Below are positions 9,649 to 20,440 of a DNA stretch of 64,000 nucleotides, one piece after another. How positions within the stretch are numbered: position 1 is the stretch's first letter; every line of letters starts with the position of its first letter. A program made the translations under genes and the position numbers. Origin of the DNA: Magicicada septendecula (lineage: Eukaryota; Arthropoda; Insecta; Hemiptera; Cicadidae); the NCBI GenBank assembly GCA_034769895.1, contig CM068371.1, forward strand, positions 401,217,469 through 401,281,468, in the 5' to 3' direction. The notes beneath the pieces were generated by a model. The model saw only the letters and a list, made by a program, of their open reading frames with translations. It did not search any database and had not been told where the DNA came from.

Positions 9649-10778
9649 TGAGATGTTCTGTTTTGTTTGTAATTAACAAAATAAATAAAACCGGATTGAT
9701 TCTGTATTTATATTTACTTTTTACGGTCTAACTTTGTCGATCGCCATCTTGTACTGCCAACTACGTATATAAAAATATATGTCCTTACCATTTTTTGGGG
9801 TTCTTTTTAGGCGAACAGGAGATCAGAATTGGTTGTTCAAAATAAAGAAAACTTTATTTTGTTTCCCATAATTACGTTTTATTAACACTTAGGTATTCTC
9901 ATCATTTAACTTCAAAGATCATTGACAAACTACCTCTTTACCTCCTTCAGCTATTATACAATAACTCACATTATCTAAAAAACCACATAAAATAAAATTG
10001 AAACATAGTATAAACCTTTTAATTACCCAAAAAGAATCAAGATATTAAATAGAACTAATTTTTATACAAGCAAACCAGCCTTCTTAGTTTATATGATTTC
10101 ACTCACATACTCACGCACACACACACACACACACTTATTTATGACCTGAGAGCTGTTCAGTTGAGTTGATGGCGTCACACTTTTACGCGCACATTGTCAG
10201 TTTTAATGAATAATTTCCGAAAACTGTTCTTATAATGAAGAAACAAAACTGTTAGTTACTTTTGCATTTTTTAAACTTTACTTCACATTTTTTATATGTT
10301 GCGGGCCCGCACAATTACGTTTCGAAACTTTCATAGATACCACTCGCGCGAGTGATGAGATGAGACTGGGGGCGAGCCAACGGCGCTATTTTTTGAAGCG
10401 GCTATGATTGGATGATCACTTTCCTTTGTTTTACAGTTAGTATCATTCCGCCAGCAGACTGCTTTCGTTACATGACCGCATTCCATAACAAGGATCGGCT
10501 CTGACGTATATACTTACGTCAGATGGTCTGACATGGTTATATAACTTGTTTACAGTTTTAATTGTGTCATTGGTTGACCTTGACACTATTCCAGCTTATT
10601 AATGCTGCGTCTGTTGACATTCACATACAATACCGTCAATCAGTCGTACCACCTTCGCCACCGTTGCCTACCACTAAATTTACCTCTCTTTATAAATTTT
10701 TGTCCCTATCATCAAAAATGTTATCTGTTTATAAAAAAAATACAAATTGCCTTATTACCCCAAAATAGGCCCGTTACA
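9649..10778 (-). repeat. Element B 3' LTR
   Basis: Sense ends are TGTAACGGG and ATCTCA. It matches the right LTR closely but lacks about 105 bp present there (roughly 19706-19810). The borders of that block share AGCT, so it is probably a deletion at microhomology. Palindromes lie at 10300-10311 (TGCGGGCCCGCA) and 10341-10354 (CACTCGCGCGAGTG). An (AC)n run is near 10117-10135. Confidence 0.9.
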
Positions 10779-10787
10779 ATACCCCCT
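10779..10787 (-). other. Element B polypurine tract
   Basis: Sense GAGGGGGTAT abuts the TGTAACGGG start of the 3' LTR, the expected plus-strand priming site. Equivalent tracts are at 29327-29340 (C1), 38820-38830 (D) and 58973-58980 (E). Confidence 0.85.
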
Positions 10788-10828
10788 CAATGAGATATTT
10801 TATGCCGAAGCATAAAAAATCTCATTGA
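10787..10828 (-). ncRNA. UUCG-capped hairpin beside the polypurine tract (B)
   Basis: A nearly perfect 18-bp stem (TCAATGAGAT...TTTTATGC with GCATAAAA...ATCTCATTGA) is closed, in sense RNA, by GC-UUCG-GC, the very stable UUCG tetraloop. It sits directly upstream of the polypurine tract. C1 (29341-29380), D (38831-38867) and E (58980-59021) keep the loop while stem bases change in pairs. Confidence 0.75.
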
Positions 10829-11729
10829 CACATTCATACTTGCTAAAGGGATCAGACAGGATATGTCGCCACAACCCCCTGTATGGTTTATAAAAAAAAA
10901 TAATCAACTCACCCTTGGTCCGGTGACTGTGACCGCACCTGATTGACAATACTGGACTTCTCTCTCGAGATCCCAACACCGTAGAGTCAGACAGATACTT
11001 AACGCCCCTGCTCTGACGCGCTGGCCAGCTCAGGTCCGCCACCACAGCATCACCCAACACTGAAACAACCAATTAAAATATCAAATAGTGGCCTTATACA
11101 ACACCATATCCCCAACTGATCTGTTTCCCCCTAGCGGTGCTGGTTTGCGCTAAGAAGCACTGGTTTTGTTTTTTTACTTATTACTAACATATATATCAGA
11201 ATACCTAAGAACAACATAATACCCAATTTAAAATTCCATACTCCCAGGCTATCTACTTTCTCTTGTTAACTTTATCCCAAAATTTAAAACCATTGCCCTG
11301 ATTCCCATCAGAATTTAAATAAACATTTCCCATTACCATATTACATTTCTCTCATCCCCAAATTAAAATGCATTTAAATATTTAAAATCATAAAATTCTC
11401 TTAAACTAACAAACACAATATAACATAAGAAAACATAGTACATTCATAATTCACATGGTTATCCTTATCTTAAAATAAACAATTTATATTTAAAATTTAC
11501 ACACTTTACATAAAATCAGAAAATTACCTTTTAATCTCAATTTAACTTTTATTAATTCGTTTCTCAAAAAATTTTTTTTTTTTTTTTTTTCAACTTCGTG
11601 TTACACATCATTTCATTTATTATTCCCTTTCATTAATTTGGGTGATTCTAATTCACTTTATCAACTTGGCATTTACTCATAATCTTACCCCTGTTATTAC
11701 TCTAACGCTCCCTTACAAAATCTTTAACT

Positions 11730-12290
11730 AGTATGACACCCCACTATCAAAAATTCTACTAACCCTTCTCTACCTCTAACTACTTACTACTTTAACTCAA
11801 ATTGCCACCTTCTCTCTATATATAAAAAAAAAAATACTCTCTAACCCTTTGCACATAGGATAAGTGTTTCCCCCCCCCAAAAAAACCTCAATTCCCGTTC
11901 TCTGGTTCCTGGATTCTACCTAAGGCAACCCCTTCCCACTAAATCTATTCCAAATCCCGTCCCAACCCTTATGTTGCGGACTCCCACACTACACTACCCC
12001 CTACTACAAAATTGCCATCCCCAAAATCTCAATCTCATTACCTCACTACAACTACAACAAAATAACATCATCAATTATAAACAACAATATATCACTCAAA
12101 ACTCTACATCAATTCTCCAATTCTACTGTGTCTCCACTTATACTTCTCAAAATTCTATAACATACATTAACTCAAAACAACATTGCATTATTTTCATCTC
12201 TACCATTTCTTTAACTGTGACTTCAATTTGGACAGATCTATATGTCCCACAAATATTCAACTTGGACTGACTCAAACATTTTATTCAAAC
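11730..12290 (-). pseudogene. Decayed protease-RT pol fragment in B 3' region
   Basis: This is homologous to 480-1010 and, more distantly, to D pol 44110-44560. It has the block order CTTTG..ACATAGGATA, GTGTTTCCC, ACTACAAAATTGCC, ACTGTGTCTCC. It is closed in all frames and is a fossil second pol segment inside an otherwise intact element. Confidence 0.5.
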
Positions 12291-13883
12291 AATTACTATC
12301 ACCCAACTTTTATCTTTTTCAACCCATTGAAACTATCACAACTTTATTTCATTTTATTTAAAATCTATAAACACATTAAAAACATATTATTATATTTTAT
12401 AATCCTTATTCCTAACATACTAAATGCAATCAACACAATAAGACATAATAAACAATATAGGAAGTATCTAGTGCATTTCTTTTGCAAATCAAAAACAAAA
12501 CAAAACAAAATTATTGAGTAGCAAATCATCATTATTAAAATATAGCAAATTTCTAATACATTATCCCCCTGGATAATCTCCTAGCCACACACACTATGAC
12601 CCCCCCTGAACTGTGATGTCCAGTTGCGTCCACAAGGACTGAAATTGTGGAGGAATGTGACATCTCCGTGTCCTTGCTTCTGCGTTACATTTGAAAAGGT
12701 ATAGATATCATAATATCTCTGTTATATAATTATGCACCCTTAATACGGGTCTACCACCTGGCTCCGCTGTTCCTCCTCGAACAGAGTGGCAGCCGCTGTT
12801 CCGTAGTTTCCGGGATTCCCCCTAGTTTCACCCCCCATTAATTTCTAATATAGACCAATTTCAAGCCGGCTATGGTCAAGGGACTTGGTATGACCATAGC
12901 TAACCGCTAGCCAAAACCACGATTAGTGCTGGTAAGGCAGTAATCGCCCGAAAAGTCGGGGAAATCATCTCTTCCTTCAGGCATGTACACATCATCATTA
13001 ATATGCACGACACGGCAATTTATCGAGGTACAATATAAAATTGTACAAAAGGTGTGCCGTGCATTTTCGCCATGTTGGCCTCCGATGGAGGTAACACTCA
13101 CTGTTACCCCCAACACTTTCCGCTATCTACTGGGGCACATGCCACCCCAGCAACAGCAACTTACTAACTAATTAATTAAAATGATAACTAAACTTTCTAC
13201 CGTTGCAGTTCCACACTCCACTGTTCTATCACTTCTTTGAGCACCAATCTACCCCCCAAAATTATCCCCACATCTTGTATTGATAACAAGTTTTTATTTT
13301 ACTACACATTTCTTCAAAACGTTCCTATACTCACTGATACTAAAATTTGACAATTATATTTGGTCACTTATTTCTAACATTTAATCAAATTTAAAATTCT
13401 AAACATCCAAAACATCCAGCTTTACATTGAAAGCTGACTCTATCTTAACTTTCAACACGTAACTATAACCAATGGCTAATTTCAATTTTGCCATTGGTTC
13501 TAAAATATTTAAATTTGTATGCACTGCCTTATATTTAGGTGCAGCCTTCATTATATACAAACACTCTAAGGCAGTGCAGGCACGTGACAGGTACACCGAA
13601 ACCGCTGCGCCTGGAGTGTATTAAAAAAAATTTGTGTCACGTATCTGTTGGGGTCCCCCTCCCCGTTCAAATATGTAGTTAAGTTTTCTAGTTTATACCA
13701 ATTTTGGTGGAGCCGGACCATCGTTGTTTCACCGCCCGAAGGAAGATCCGCCAACCATGGCCCGCCTCCGAGTTCCGAATTCCACGGCCAGGACTGGTAA
13801 GATCGTGACCGCCCGAAAATGGGGGAGGATCCCTTCTGTAAACATACAACAATATTTAAAACTTATTCATAAACATAACATAA

Positions 13884-16800
13884 TTAAAGTGACCTATATA
13901 GTTTTAAATTCGTCGCATTCTGAGTACCTACTATTTCCTGTGTCGCTGGGTTCCTCAGCACATACGCATTCTGCATTTTTATTTCAACGATTTCATAAGG
14001 TCCTTCATATAACAAGAAAAACTTTTTTATTTCTCTGTCTTGAGCACTGGACAAATCATGTCTTTTTACTAGCACTAACTGACCTACCTCATACTTGGTC
14101 CATTTACCCTTGGCATCATGTTTCTGTTTTCGTCGCTCTCCTCTCGTCAGTAAGTTCTCGTTCGCCAATCTAATCTTCATGTTCCTGTCCAAAACCTGAC
14201 CTTCAGGTGGGTATTTGAAAAGTTGTTCTAATATCCTGAGCGGCCTTGTTCCCTTGATCAACTCATGCGGCGTAAATCCCGTGGACTCATGGGTGGTACA
14301 ATTCAGCCACTCCTCTACTTTCTTCACGTAGGATGGCCATTCTGTGTGTTTGGCATGACAGTACGCCCGAAATATCCTGCCAATCTCTCTCATCACCCGT
14401 TCTGCTTGGTTCGACTGAGGATGGTACACTGCCGTATGCTTGGGTATGATGCCTTCCCATCCAAGCGTCTGCCGCCACTTGCCGCTTATAAACTGTGGAC
14501 CATGGTCAGACAATATAATTTTCGGTTTTCCAACATTAAGCATGTCGTCTTTTACTATTTTCTCACTAAGTACTTTACTAGTTGCTCTCTTAATGCTATA
14601 TAACTTCACAAATTTGGAAAAAGTGTCTAGAACTACAAATACATATAACACACCCCCTCTACCTCTGGGTAATGGTCCATATAAATCAACCGCAACTAGA
14701 TCAAAAGGTTTATCTACTTTTATGTAATTCATCTCTCCTTCCACTTTATAATTCACTACTTTTGATTTCTGACATAAATCACACACTCTCAATACTTTTC
14801 TAACTCTCCTCTCCATATTCTTAAATATACATGACTCTTTCAAAACATTTGCACACTTTCTCGCACCAAAATGACCATACCTTATATGACAATCCCAAAC
14901 AATTTTATCTACTAACCCCTCGGGTATAACTAACCTCCAATCACGCTCCCCACCATCTACTTTTTTAAACAAAATACCTTGATATACTTGAAATCGCTCA
15001 TTATATTCAGATCTCTCTACATCTGTTTCTAAACTAACAATTACTTTACCCAGTTTACTATCAGATCTTTGCAAGTTTTTAATGTCACTTAATTCCTCAC
15101 CAAAAATTCTATCTTCTCTAGTTAGCCTAAAAATTTCTATTTCTTTAAGGTCCCTACCAGTTTTATTATCTATAACATCTACTCTAGAAAGTGTATCTGG
15201 TACCTTATTATCTGACCCCTTTATGTACTCCCATGAAAAGTTATATTCTTGTAAGGCTAATACCCACCTGGTTAATCTGCTATGTGTTAGCTTACATGAA
15301 TTAAGAAAGGACAATGCCTTGTGGTCCGTCCGGATTATCGTGGTATTCCCTAGGATGTAGGTCCGGAATTTACCCACGGCGAACACAATACTTAGAAGTT
15401 CCTTTTCAGTGGTAGTATAATTTTTTTCCGCCGACAACAGCGATCTACTGGCGAAGGCGATCGTTAGGTGTTCCTTGTCGCAGCTCTCCTGGTATAACTC
15501 CGCCCCTAGCGCTACATTGCTGGCGTCGGTCTGCAAATAAAAGGTCTTATTAAAATCGGGATGATTCATCATGATCATGTGACTAAACTTTCTCTTAATT
15601 TCATTAAACGCAGTTCGTTCCGTATCGCCCCATCTCCACTGTTTATTCTTCTGCAGTACAGCACTCAGTTTGGATGTTGTGTGTGCGTAGTTCTCCTGAA
15701 ATTTCCTGTAAAAATTGCATAGGCCTAAAAAACTTTGTAATTGCTTAACGTTTTTAGGTTCAGGGAATCGCATTATAGCTTCTACTTTGTCAGGATTGGC
15801 TAATATCCCCTCCTGTGTAATAATAAATCCTAAAAAGTGTATTTCTGTCTGCAGAAACTTAGACTTGTCCCAATTCACTGTTAAACCCCCTCTTTGTAGC
15901 TTATCTAATACATATTCTATGTGTTCTAAATGTTCAGTGAATGTTCTAGAGGCTATCAAAATATCATCGACATATACAGTTAAAAAGTCTAAATCCTTAG
16001 GTTGTAAAATATTATCTAAACATTTGATAAAACTGGCAACACTGGTGTTTAATCCAAAAGGTAAGCGTTTAAACTGGTAATTCTTACCGTTAAAAAGAAA
16101 AGCTGTGTATTTCCTGCTCTCTATTGCTAATGGCACCTGCCAGTATCCAGCTGTCAGGTCTAAGGACGTCATGTATTTGACTCCGCTAAACTTCTGCAAA
16201 ATCTCATTGATGGGTTCCGGAGATTCCCTGTCAGGTATAATAATTTGATTAATTTTCCTAGCATCTAAACATAACCTTACCTTGCCATCCTTTTTGATTA
16301 CTACTACCAAAGGATTTGAGTAAGGTGATACTGAGCGTTCAATTATGCCTCCCTGCATCATCCGGTCTAATTCCTCCTGTACCCCCCCCCTCCTCTTCGA
16401 AAACGGCACCGGGTAGCTCCTCTGCATGTATGGTGCATGGTCCCGAACTTTCAGCTCGCAGATGTAGTCCTTTGCTTTCCCTGGTGATTCATCAAACACC
16501 TCTCTGAACCGCTCCACAACTGCCCACAGCTCCTCTTGCTGAGTATTTCCTACAACTGTATTTTCATTGAAAAATTTGTCGGCTCTATTTGCCCACACAC
16601 TCTCATTACGCTCATGCATCTCTCTCTCCTCATTTTCTAGGCTATCACTCTCTAGACATATATTTATTTTAGTCTCTATCTCTCTATCGCTTATCTGCTT
16701 ATGTAACATTTTTATTCCCATGACTTTAGCTTCATTTACTACTTTCTTAAACTCTATTCTGACTGGTTTATTCCCTTTTTCAAATTTTACTATTTGTTTA

Positions 16801-17267
16801 TTGAAATCTATTACTGCTCCGTTTCTTTCCAAAAAATCATTTCCTAATATTACATCTAGACTCAACCCTTTAACTACTAAGAAAATGTTTTCAAATTCAA
16901 CTTCATTTATTAAAATATTTAATTGTACTTGTCTGGTTATTCTCTTACTTCTCACCCCAGTTACCCCCACTACTGTAACCCCGGCAACTGGTAATGACGG
17001 TATATTCTTGTTTAACTCCTTTAATTCACCCATGACATTTTCAGAAATTACTGAGATCTCGCTACCAGTATCAATTAAAGTTTTATAATTCTTACCTTCA
17101 ATGTTAATTGTCACCTCAGTCAATCCTGCTCTGCGTCCCATCACCTTGTTCTCCTCTTCTTCTAACAGTTCCTTCGCCATGTCCATCTTGATAACGTTGT
17201 TATGGTATCCGTTGATTATTTGGACCCTCCTGCTCTCCGTAGACAATGGTTGGGCCCGCTTCTCCAT
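13884..17267 (-). CDS. pol: Element B Pol: protease, RT, RNase H, integrase
   Basis: This is an open 1127-aa Pol, nearly identical to A's. The protease has DTGSEIS near residue 66, RT has YVDD near 433, then RNase H, the HHCC integrase zinc site and the D,D-35-E core (VDLYG, SDHGPQF, NQAERV). A run of C bases near 16382-16391 adds one codon in the RT-proximal linker (RRGGVQ where A has RRAVQ), keeping the frame. The start lies 11 nt past the first base of the gag stop codon in the -1 frame, as in A, so ribosomal frameshifting or reinitiation is needed. There are no internal stops. Together with an open gag this makes B the best candidate here for a protein donor to the non-autonomous copies. 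Confidence 0.93.
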   Translation of the reverse strand: MEKRAQPLSTESRRVQIINGYHNNVIKMDMAKELLEEEENKVMGRRAGLTEVTINIEGKNYKTLIDTGSEISVISENVMGELKELNKNIPSLPVAGVTVVGVTGVRSKRITRQVQLNILINEVEFENIFLVVKGLSLDVILGNDFLERNGAVIDFNKQIVKFEKGNKPVRIEFKKVVNEAKVMGIKMLHKQISDREIETKINICLESDSLENEEREMHERNESVWANRADKFFNENTVVGNTQQEELWAVVERFREVFDESPGKAKDYICELKVRDHAPYMQRSYPVPFSKRRGGVQEELDRMMQGGIIERSVSPYSNPLVVVIKKDGKVRLCLDARKINQIIIPDRESPEPINEILQKFSGVKYMTSLDLTAGYWQVPLAIESRKYTAFLFNGKNYQFKRLPFGLNTSVASFIKCLDNILQPKDLDFLTVYVDDILIASRTFTEHLEHIEYVLDKLQRGGLTVNWDKSKFLQTEIHFLGFIITQEGILANPDKVEAIMRFPEPKNVKQLQSFLGLCNFYRKFQENYAHTTSKLSAVLQKNKQWRWGDTERTAFNEIKRKFSHMIMMNHPDFNKTFYLQTDASNVALGAELYQESCDKEHLTIAFASRSLLSAEKNYTTTEKELLSIVFAVGKFRTYILGNTTIIRTDHKALSFLNSCKLTHSRLTRWVLALQEYNFSWEYIKGSDNKVPDTLSRVDVIDNKTGRDLKEIEIFRLTREDRIFGEELSDIKNLQRSDSKLGKVIVSLETDVERSEYNERFQVYQGILFKKVDGGERDWRLVIPEGLVDKIVWDCHIRYGHFGARKCANVLKESCIFKNMERRVRKVLRVCDLCQKSKVVNYKVEGEMNYIKVDKPFDLVAVDLYGPLPRGRGGVLYVFVVLDTFSKFVKLYSIKRATSKVLSEKIVKDDMLNVGKPKIILSDHGPQFISGKWRQTLGWEGIIPKHTAVYHPQSNQAERVMREIGRIFRAYCHAKHTEWPSYVKKVEEWLNCTTHESTGFTPHELIKGTRPLRILEQLFKYPPEGQVLDRNMKIRLANENLLTRGERRKQKHDAKGKWTKYEVGQLVLVKRHDLSSAQDREIKKFFLLYEGPYEIVEIKMQNAYVLRNPATQEIVGTQNATNLKLYRSL

Positions 17268-17275
17268 TGTCCTCC

Positions 17276-18934
17276 CTAGTTTTCCGTGGAGGGACCCGCC
17301 ACAGCTGGATGATTTCCTCCTCTACCTCTATTATAATGTCCTCCTCCTCTCGGCGCTCCTCTATGAAATTCTCCTCCTCTCGACTGTTGATTGGGTGGTG
17401 GGTTTGCTCGCTCGTTCCTGGCGCACTCCCTGTTACGATGACATCTGAAACAATTTGTTCTATTAGCATAATTGTCGGTTTCACAGGCTCTACACCTCCA
17501 ACTCTCGCCCCTATTATCAAAACTTCCTCCCCGCGCTCCTCTAAGAAAATTCTGTGTACCCCTGTTCTGATAGTAATTATTATTATTATTGTGGTGTGGT
17601 ACTACTGGTGTGTTTGGACGTCGCCCTATGTCGCGTTCCCCTATATTCTGTAGCACGTCTAGCATGCTCTCTAACTCATTAATATTTGCAATCTCTCTAG
17701 TCATTAACGTGATTTGCACCTCTCTGGGCAGGTGTTTGCTAATATGTCTTACAAATGACCGGAATGGTAACGGTGGTTCTAGATACTTAGCTTCGTTATA
17801 TATCATCATCACATATATGGTTAGGTGGTTATTAATCCTACCAAAATTCCCAGTACCCATTATTTTACTTCTTAAGATTTCTTGGTCTTCTTCTGACCAA
17901 TATTTGTTTCGAAAAGCTACCTCAAAATCTTCATAACTACCCCATTCGGTATGGTGTACTTCCGACCATATCTCGGCACTACCTTTAAAACATTTGATAA
18001 TCTTCAGCAATTTAACCTCCCAACTACTGCTATTAAACCGATTAATCTCCCTAACCCTATTTAAAAGTTGCATTGGGTGTACTCTACGATTGTCACAATT
18101 AAAAGTTTCTAATTCTATTTCATTATTCGTGTCTCGTGTCATAAATATTCGTTCAGTAACATTGTTTACATTTTGATTTTTTACTAAACTTAATTCATCT
18201 CTCATACTACTAATGTTTTGTTCAAGTGAATATAATTTTTTGTCATTACTATATTCAGACTGTACATTATTTTTTGATATTACTTCAATAGATTCATTTA
18301 CTGCTTGTATTTCTGTCTTATAATTACTTTCAATTTCATTTATTTTAGAGTCTATCTTATTTTGGTGTTCATCAATATTTTGACTAATTTTTTCAACTGT
18401 CATTACTACGCTACTCAACTTACATTCAGTTTCAATATTACATTTATTAATTTTTGATTCTATGTCATTGTTATACTCATGCATTGAATTTATTAATATT
18501 TCATTATTTTCATTGATTTGCTTCTCAACTCTATCTATCTGGCTATCTATTTCACTAAATTTAACATCTATCTTTTGTATTGAATCATCTAACTTGGTCT
18601 CTACTTGGTTAATTTTATTAGTAAATTCTACTTTGGTATTTTCACAATGTTTATTAATTTCTTTAATTTGGTTTGTTAACTCATCGAATTTACTGTCAAA
18701 ACTATTCTTTTGAACATCGAATTTTTCATTTATCTCGTTTTTTTGTTCATCTAATTTACTGTTCTGAATGTCAAACTTCACGTTAAAACTATTATTCATT
18801 TCATTGAATTTGGTCTCAAAACTCTCAAAATTACTATTTATTTTCTCGAATTGGCCGAGCATGATACTCATCATATCACTATTATTCTCTTTCTTAACTG
18901 AGGTCGGCGTCGATTGACTAGTGACGCCTTCCAT
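17276..18934 (-). CDS. gag: Element B Gag with RanBP2-type zinc finger
   Basis: This is a 552-aa open reading frame with the same layout as A Gag: a long coiled-coil region, capsid-like region (VELETF-equivalent IELETF, PMQLLNRVREI), short poly-Asn, RG-rich stretch, zinc finger W-x-C-x2-C-x3-N-x6-C-x2-C (17441-17500) and RGG tail. The listed ATG is internal relative to A. The frame is open further upstream to about 19050 and encodes N-terminal residues like A's. The expected start reads ATGATAAT where A has ATGGCAGATAAT, consistent with loss of a base that throws the first ATG out of frame. Translation may therefore start at 18934 and lack the first 40 or so residues. Confidence 0.85.
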   Translation of the reverse strand: MEGVTSQSTPTSVKKENNSDMMSIMLGQFEKINSNFESFETKFNEMNNSFNVKFDIQNSKLDEQKNEINEKFDVQKNSFDSKFDELTNQIKEINKHCENTKVEFTNKINQVETKLDDSIQKIDVKFSEIDSQIDRVEKQINENNEILINSMHEYNNDIESKINKCNIETECKLSSVVMTVEKISQNIDEHQNKIDSKINEIESNYKTEIQAVNESIEVISKNNVQSEYSNDKKLYSLEQNISSMRDELSLVKNQNVNNVTERIFMTRDTNNEIELETFNCDNRRVHPMQLLNRVREINRFNSSSWEVKLLKIIKCFKGSAEIWSEVHHTEWGSYEDFEVAFRNKYWSEEDQEILRSKIMGTGNFGRINNHLTIYVMMIYNEAKYLEPPLPFRSFVRHISKHLPREVQITLMTREIANINELESMLDVLQNIGERDIGRRPNTPVVPHHNNNNNYYQNRGTQNFLRGARGGSFDNRGESWRCRACETDNYANRTNCFRCHRNRECARNERANPPPNQQSRGGEFHRGAPRGGGHYNRGRGGNHPAVAGPSTEN

Positions 18935-19198
18935 TATTCTCGATTCAGTCTCGCTTAAATTACTATTTATTTGACTTTCAGTTTGACTATTAGTGAAACT
19001 GATTTCACTGTTAATATTTTCATTAGTATTATCATTTTTATATAGTTCTTACTTATTTATAATACACATCTATCAATCATATCATAACCTTACTACTTAT
19101 GTTTATACATTTTTTAATTACCTCAAACAACCATTATTCTGCTCTCCCAAGTAGGCCTATATTTATATAAATTTATTTATATAAATTGTCCCTTATGT

Positions 19199-19209
19199 TT
19201 CGGGCGCCA
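19199..19209 (-). other. Element B primer-binding site (TGGCGCCCGAA)
   Basis: Sense TGGCGCCCGAA follows one base after the LTR end. The first 11 bases match the canonical Lys-tRNA primer site used by many retroelements. The match then breaks (ACATAAGGGAC), unlike D, which has all 18 bases. The leader 18935-19198 has no gene. Confidence 0.75.
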
Positions 19210-19210
19210 T

Positions 19211-20436
19211 TGAGATGTTCTGTTTTGTTTGTAATTAACAAAATAAATAAAACCGGATTGATTCTGTATTTATATTTACTTTTTACGGTCTAACTTTGTC
19301 GATCGCCATCTTGTACTGCCAACTACGTATATAAAAATATATGTCCTTACCATTTTTTGGGGTTCTTTTTAGGCGAACAGGAGATCAGAATTGGTTGTTC
19401 AAAATAAAGAAAACTTTATTTTGTTTCCCATAATTACGTTTTATTAACACTTAGGTATTCTCATCATTTAACTTCAAAGATCATTGACAAACTACCTCTT
19501 TACCTCCTTCAGCTATTATACAATAACTCACATTATCTAAAAAACAACATAAAATAAAATTGAAACATAGTATAAACCTTTTAATTACCCAAAAAGAATC
19601 AAGATATTAAATAGAACTAATTTTTATACAAGCAAACCAGCCTTCTTAGTTTATATGATTTCACTCACATACTCACGCACACACACACACTTATTTATGA
19701 CCTGAAAGCTCTCATTTTATATTTTATTAAAATTTATTTCCCCATTATGTACTTAATTTTGAAAAAAAGAAACCTTTGTTAAAATTTTAAAATGGATGCA
19801 TTGCTACTTAGCTGTTCAGTTGAGTTGATGGCGTCACACTTTTACGCGCACATTGTCAGTTTTAATGAATAATTTCCGAAACTGTTCTTATAATGAAGAA
19901 ACAAAACTGTTAGTTACTTTTGCATTTTTTAAACTTTACTTCACATTTTTTATATGTTGCGGGCCCGCACAATTACGTTTCGAAACTTTCATAGATACCA
20001 CTCGCGCGAGTGATGAGATGAGACTGGGGGCGAGCCAACGGCGCTATTTTTTGAAGCGGCTATGATTGGATGATCACTTTCCTTTGTTTTACAGTTAGTA
20101 TCATTCCGCCAGCAGACTGCTTTCGTTACATGACCGCATTCCATAACAAGGATCGGCTCTGACGTATATACTTACGTCAGATGGTCTGACATGGTTATAT
20201 AACTTGTTTACAGTTTTAATTGTGTCATTGGTTGACCTTGACACTATTCCAGCTTATTAATGCTGCGTCTGTTGACATTCACATACAATACCGTCAATCA
20301 GTCGTACCACCTTCGCCACCATTGCCTACCACTAAATTTACCTCTCTTTATAAATTTTTGTCCCTATCATCAAAAATGTTATCTGTTTATAAAAAAAATA
20401 CAAATTGCCTTATTACCCCAAAATAGGCCCGTTACA
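19211..20436 (-). repeat. Element B 5' LTR
   Basis: This 1226-bp LTR pairs with 9649-10778 and retains the block missing there. Palindromes lie at 19958-19969 and 19999-20012. A degenerate PBS-like sequence is buried near 19297-19307 (sense TGGCGATCGAC), at the position equivalent to the PBS-like site in A and E LTRs. Confidence 0.9.
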
Positions 20437-20440
20437 TAAT

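Larger units (their letters stand above)
10779..13883 (-). other. Element B 3' non-coding region
   Basis: This 3.1-kb region lies between the pol stop and the 3' LTR, with no env. Plus-strand order: polypurine tract and hairpin; a 280-bp block conserved in C1, D and E (to about 11060); T-tract (about 11571-11590); decayed pol copy (about 11730-12290); paired hairpins (12751-12792, 12889-12946); and a pol-proximal stretch shared with A (about 13560-13830). No ORF here is convincing. Confidence 0.8.
9649..20436 (-). mobile_element. Complete gypsy element B (10.8 kb, TSD TAAT)
   Basis: LTRs at 9649-10778 and 19211-20436 are flanked by a 4-bp target duplication TAAT (9645-9648 and 20437-20440). 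Inside, in sense order, are a primer-binding site, leader, gag, pol, a 3.1-kb 3' non-coding region and a polypurine tract. Gag and pol are open. The LTRs differ mainly by a roughly 105-bp block, so the insertion is recent. Internally it is close to A, but the LTR and primer site differ from A's. It may still be competent, except that its gag start codon looks displaced. Confidence 0.93.
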
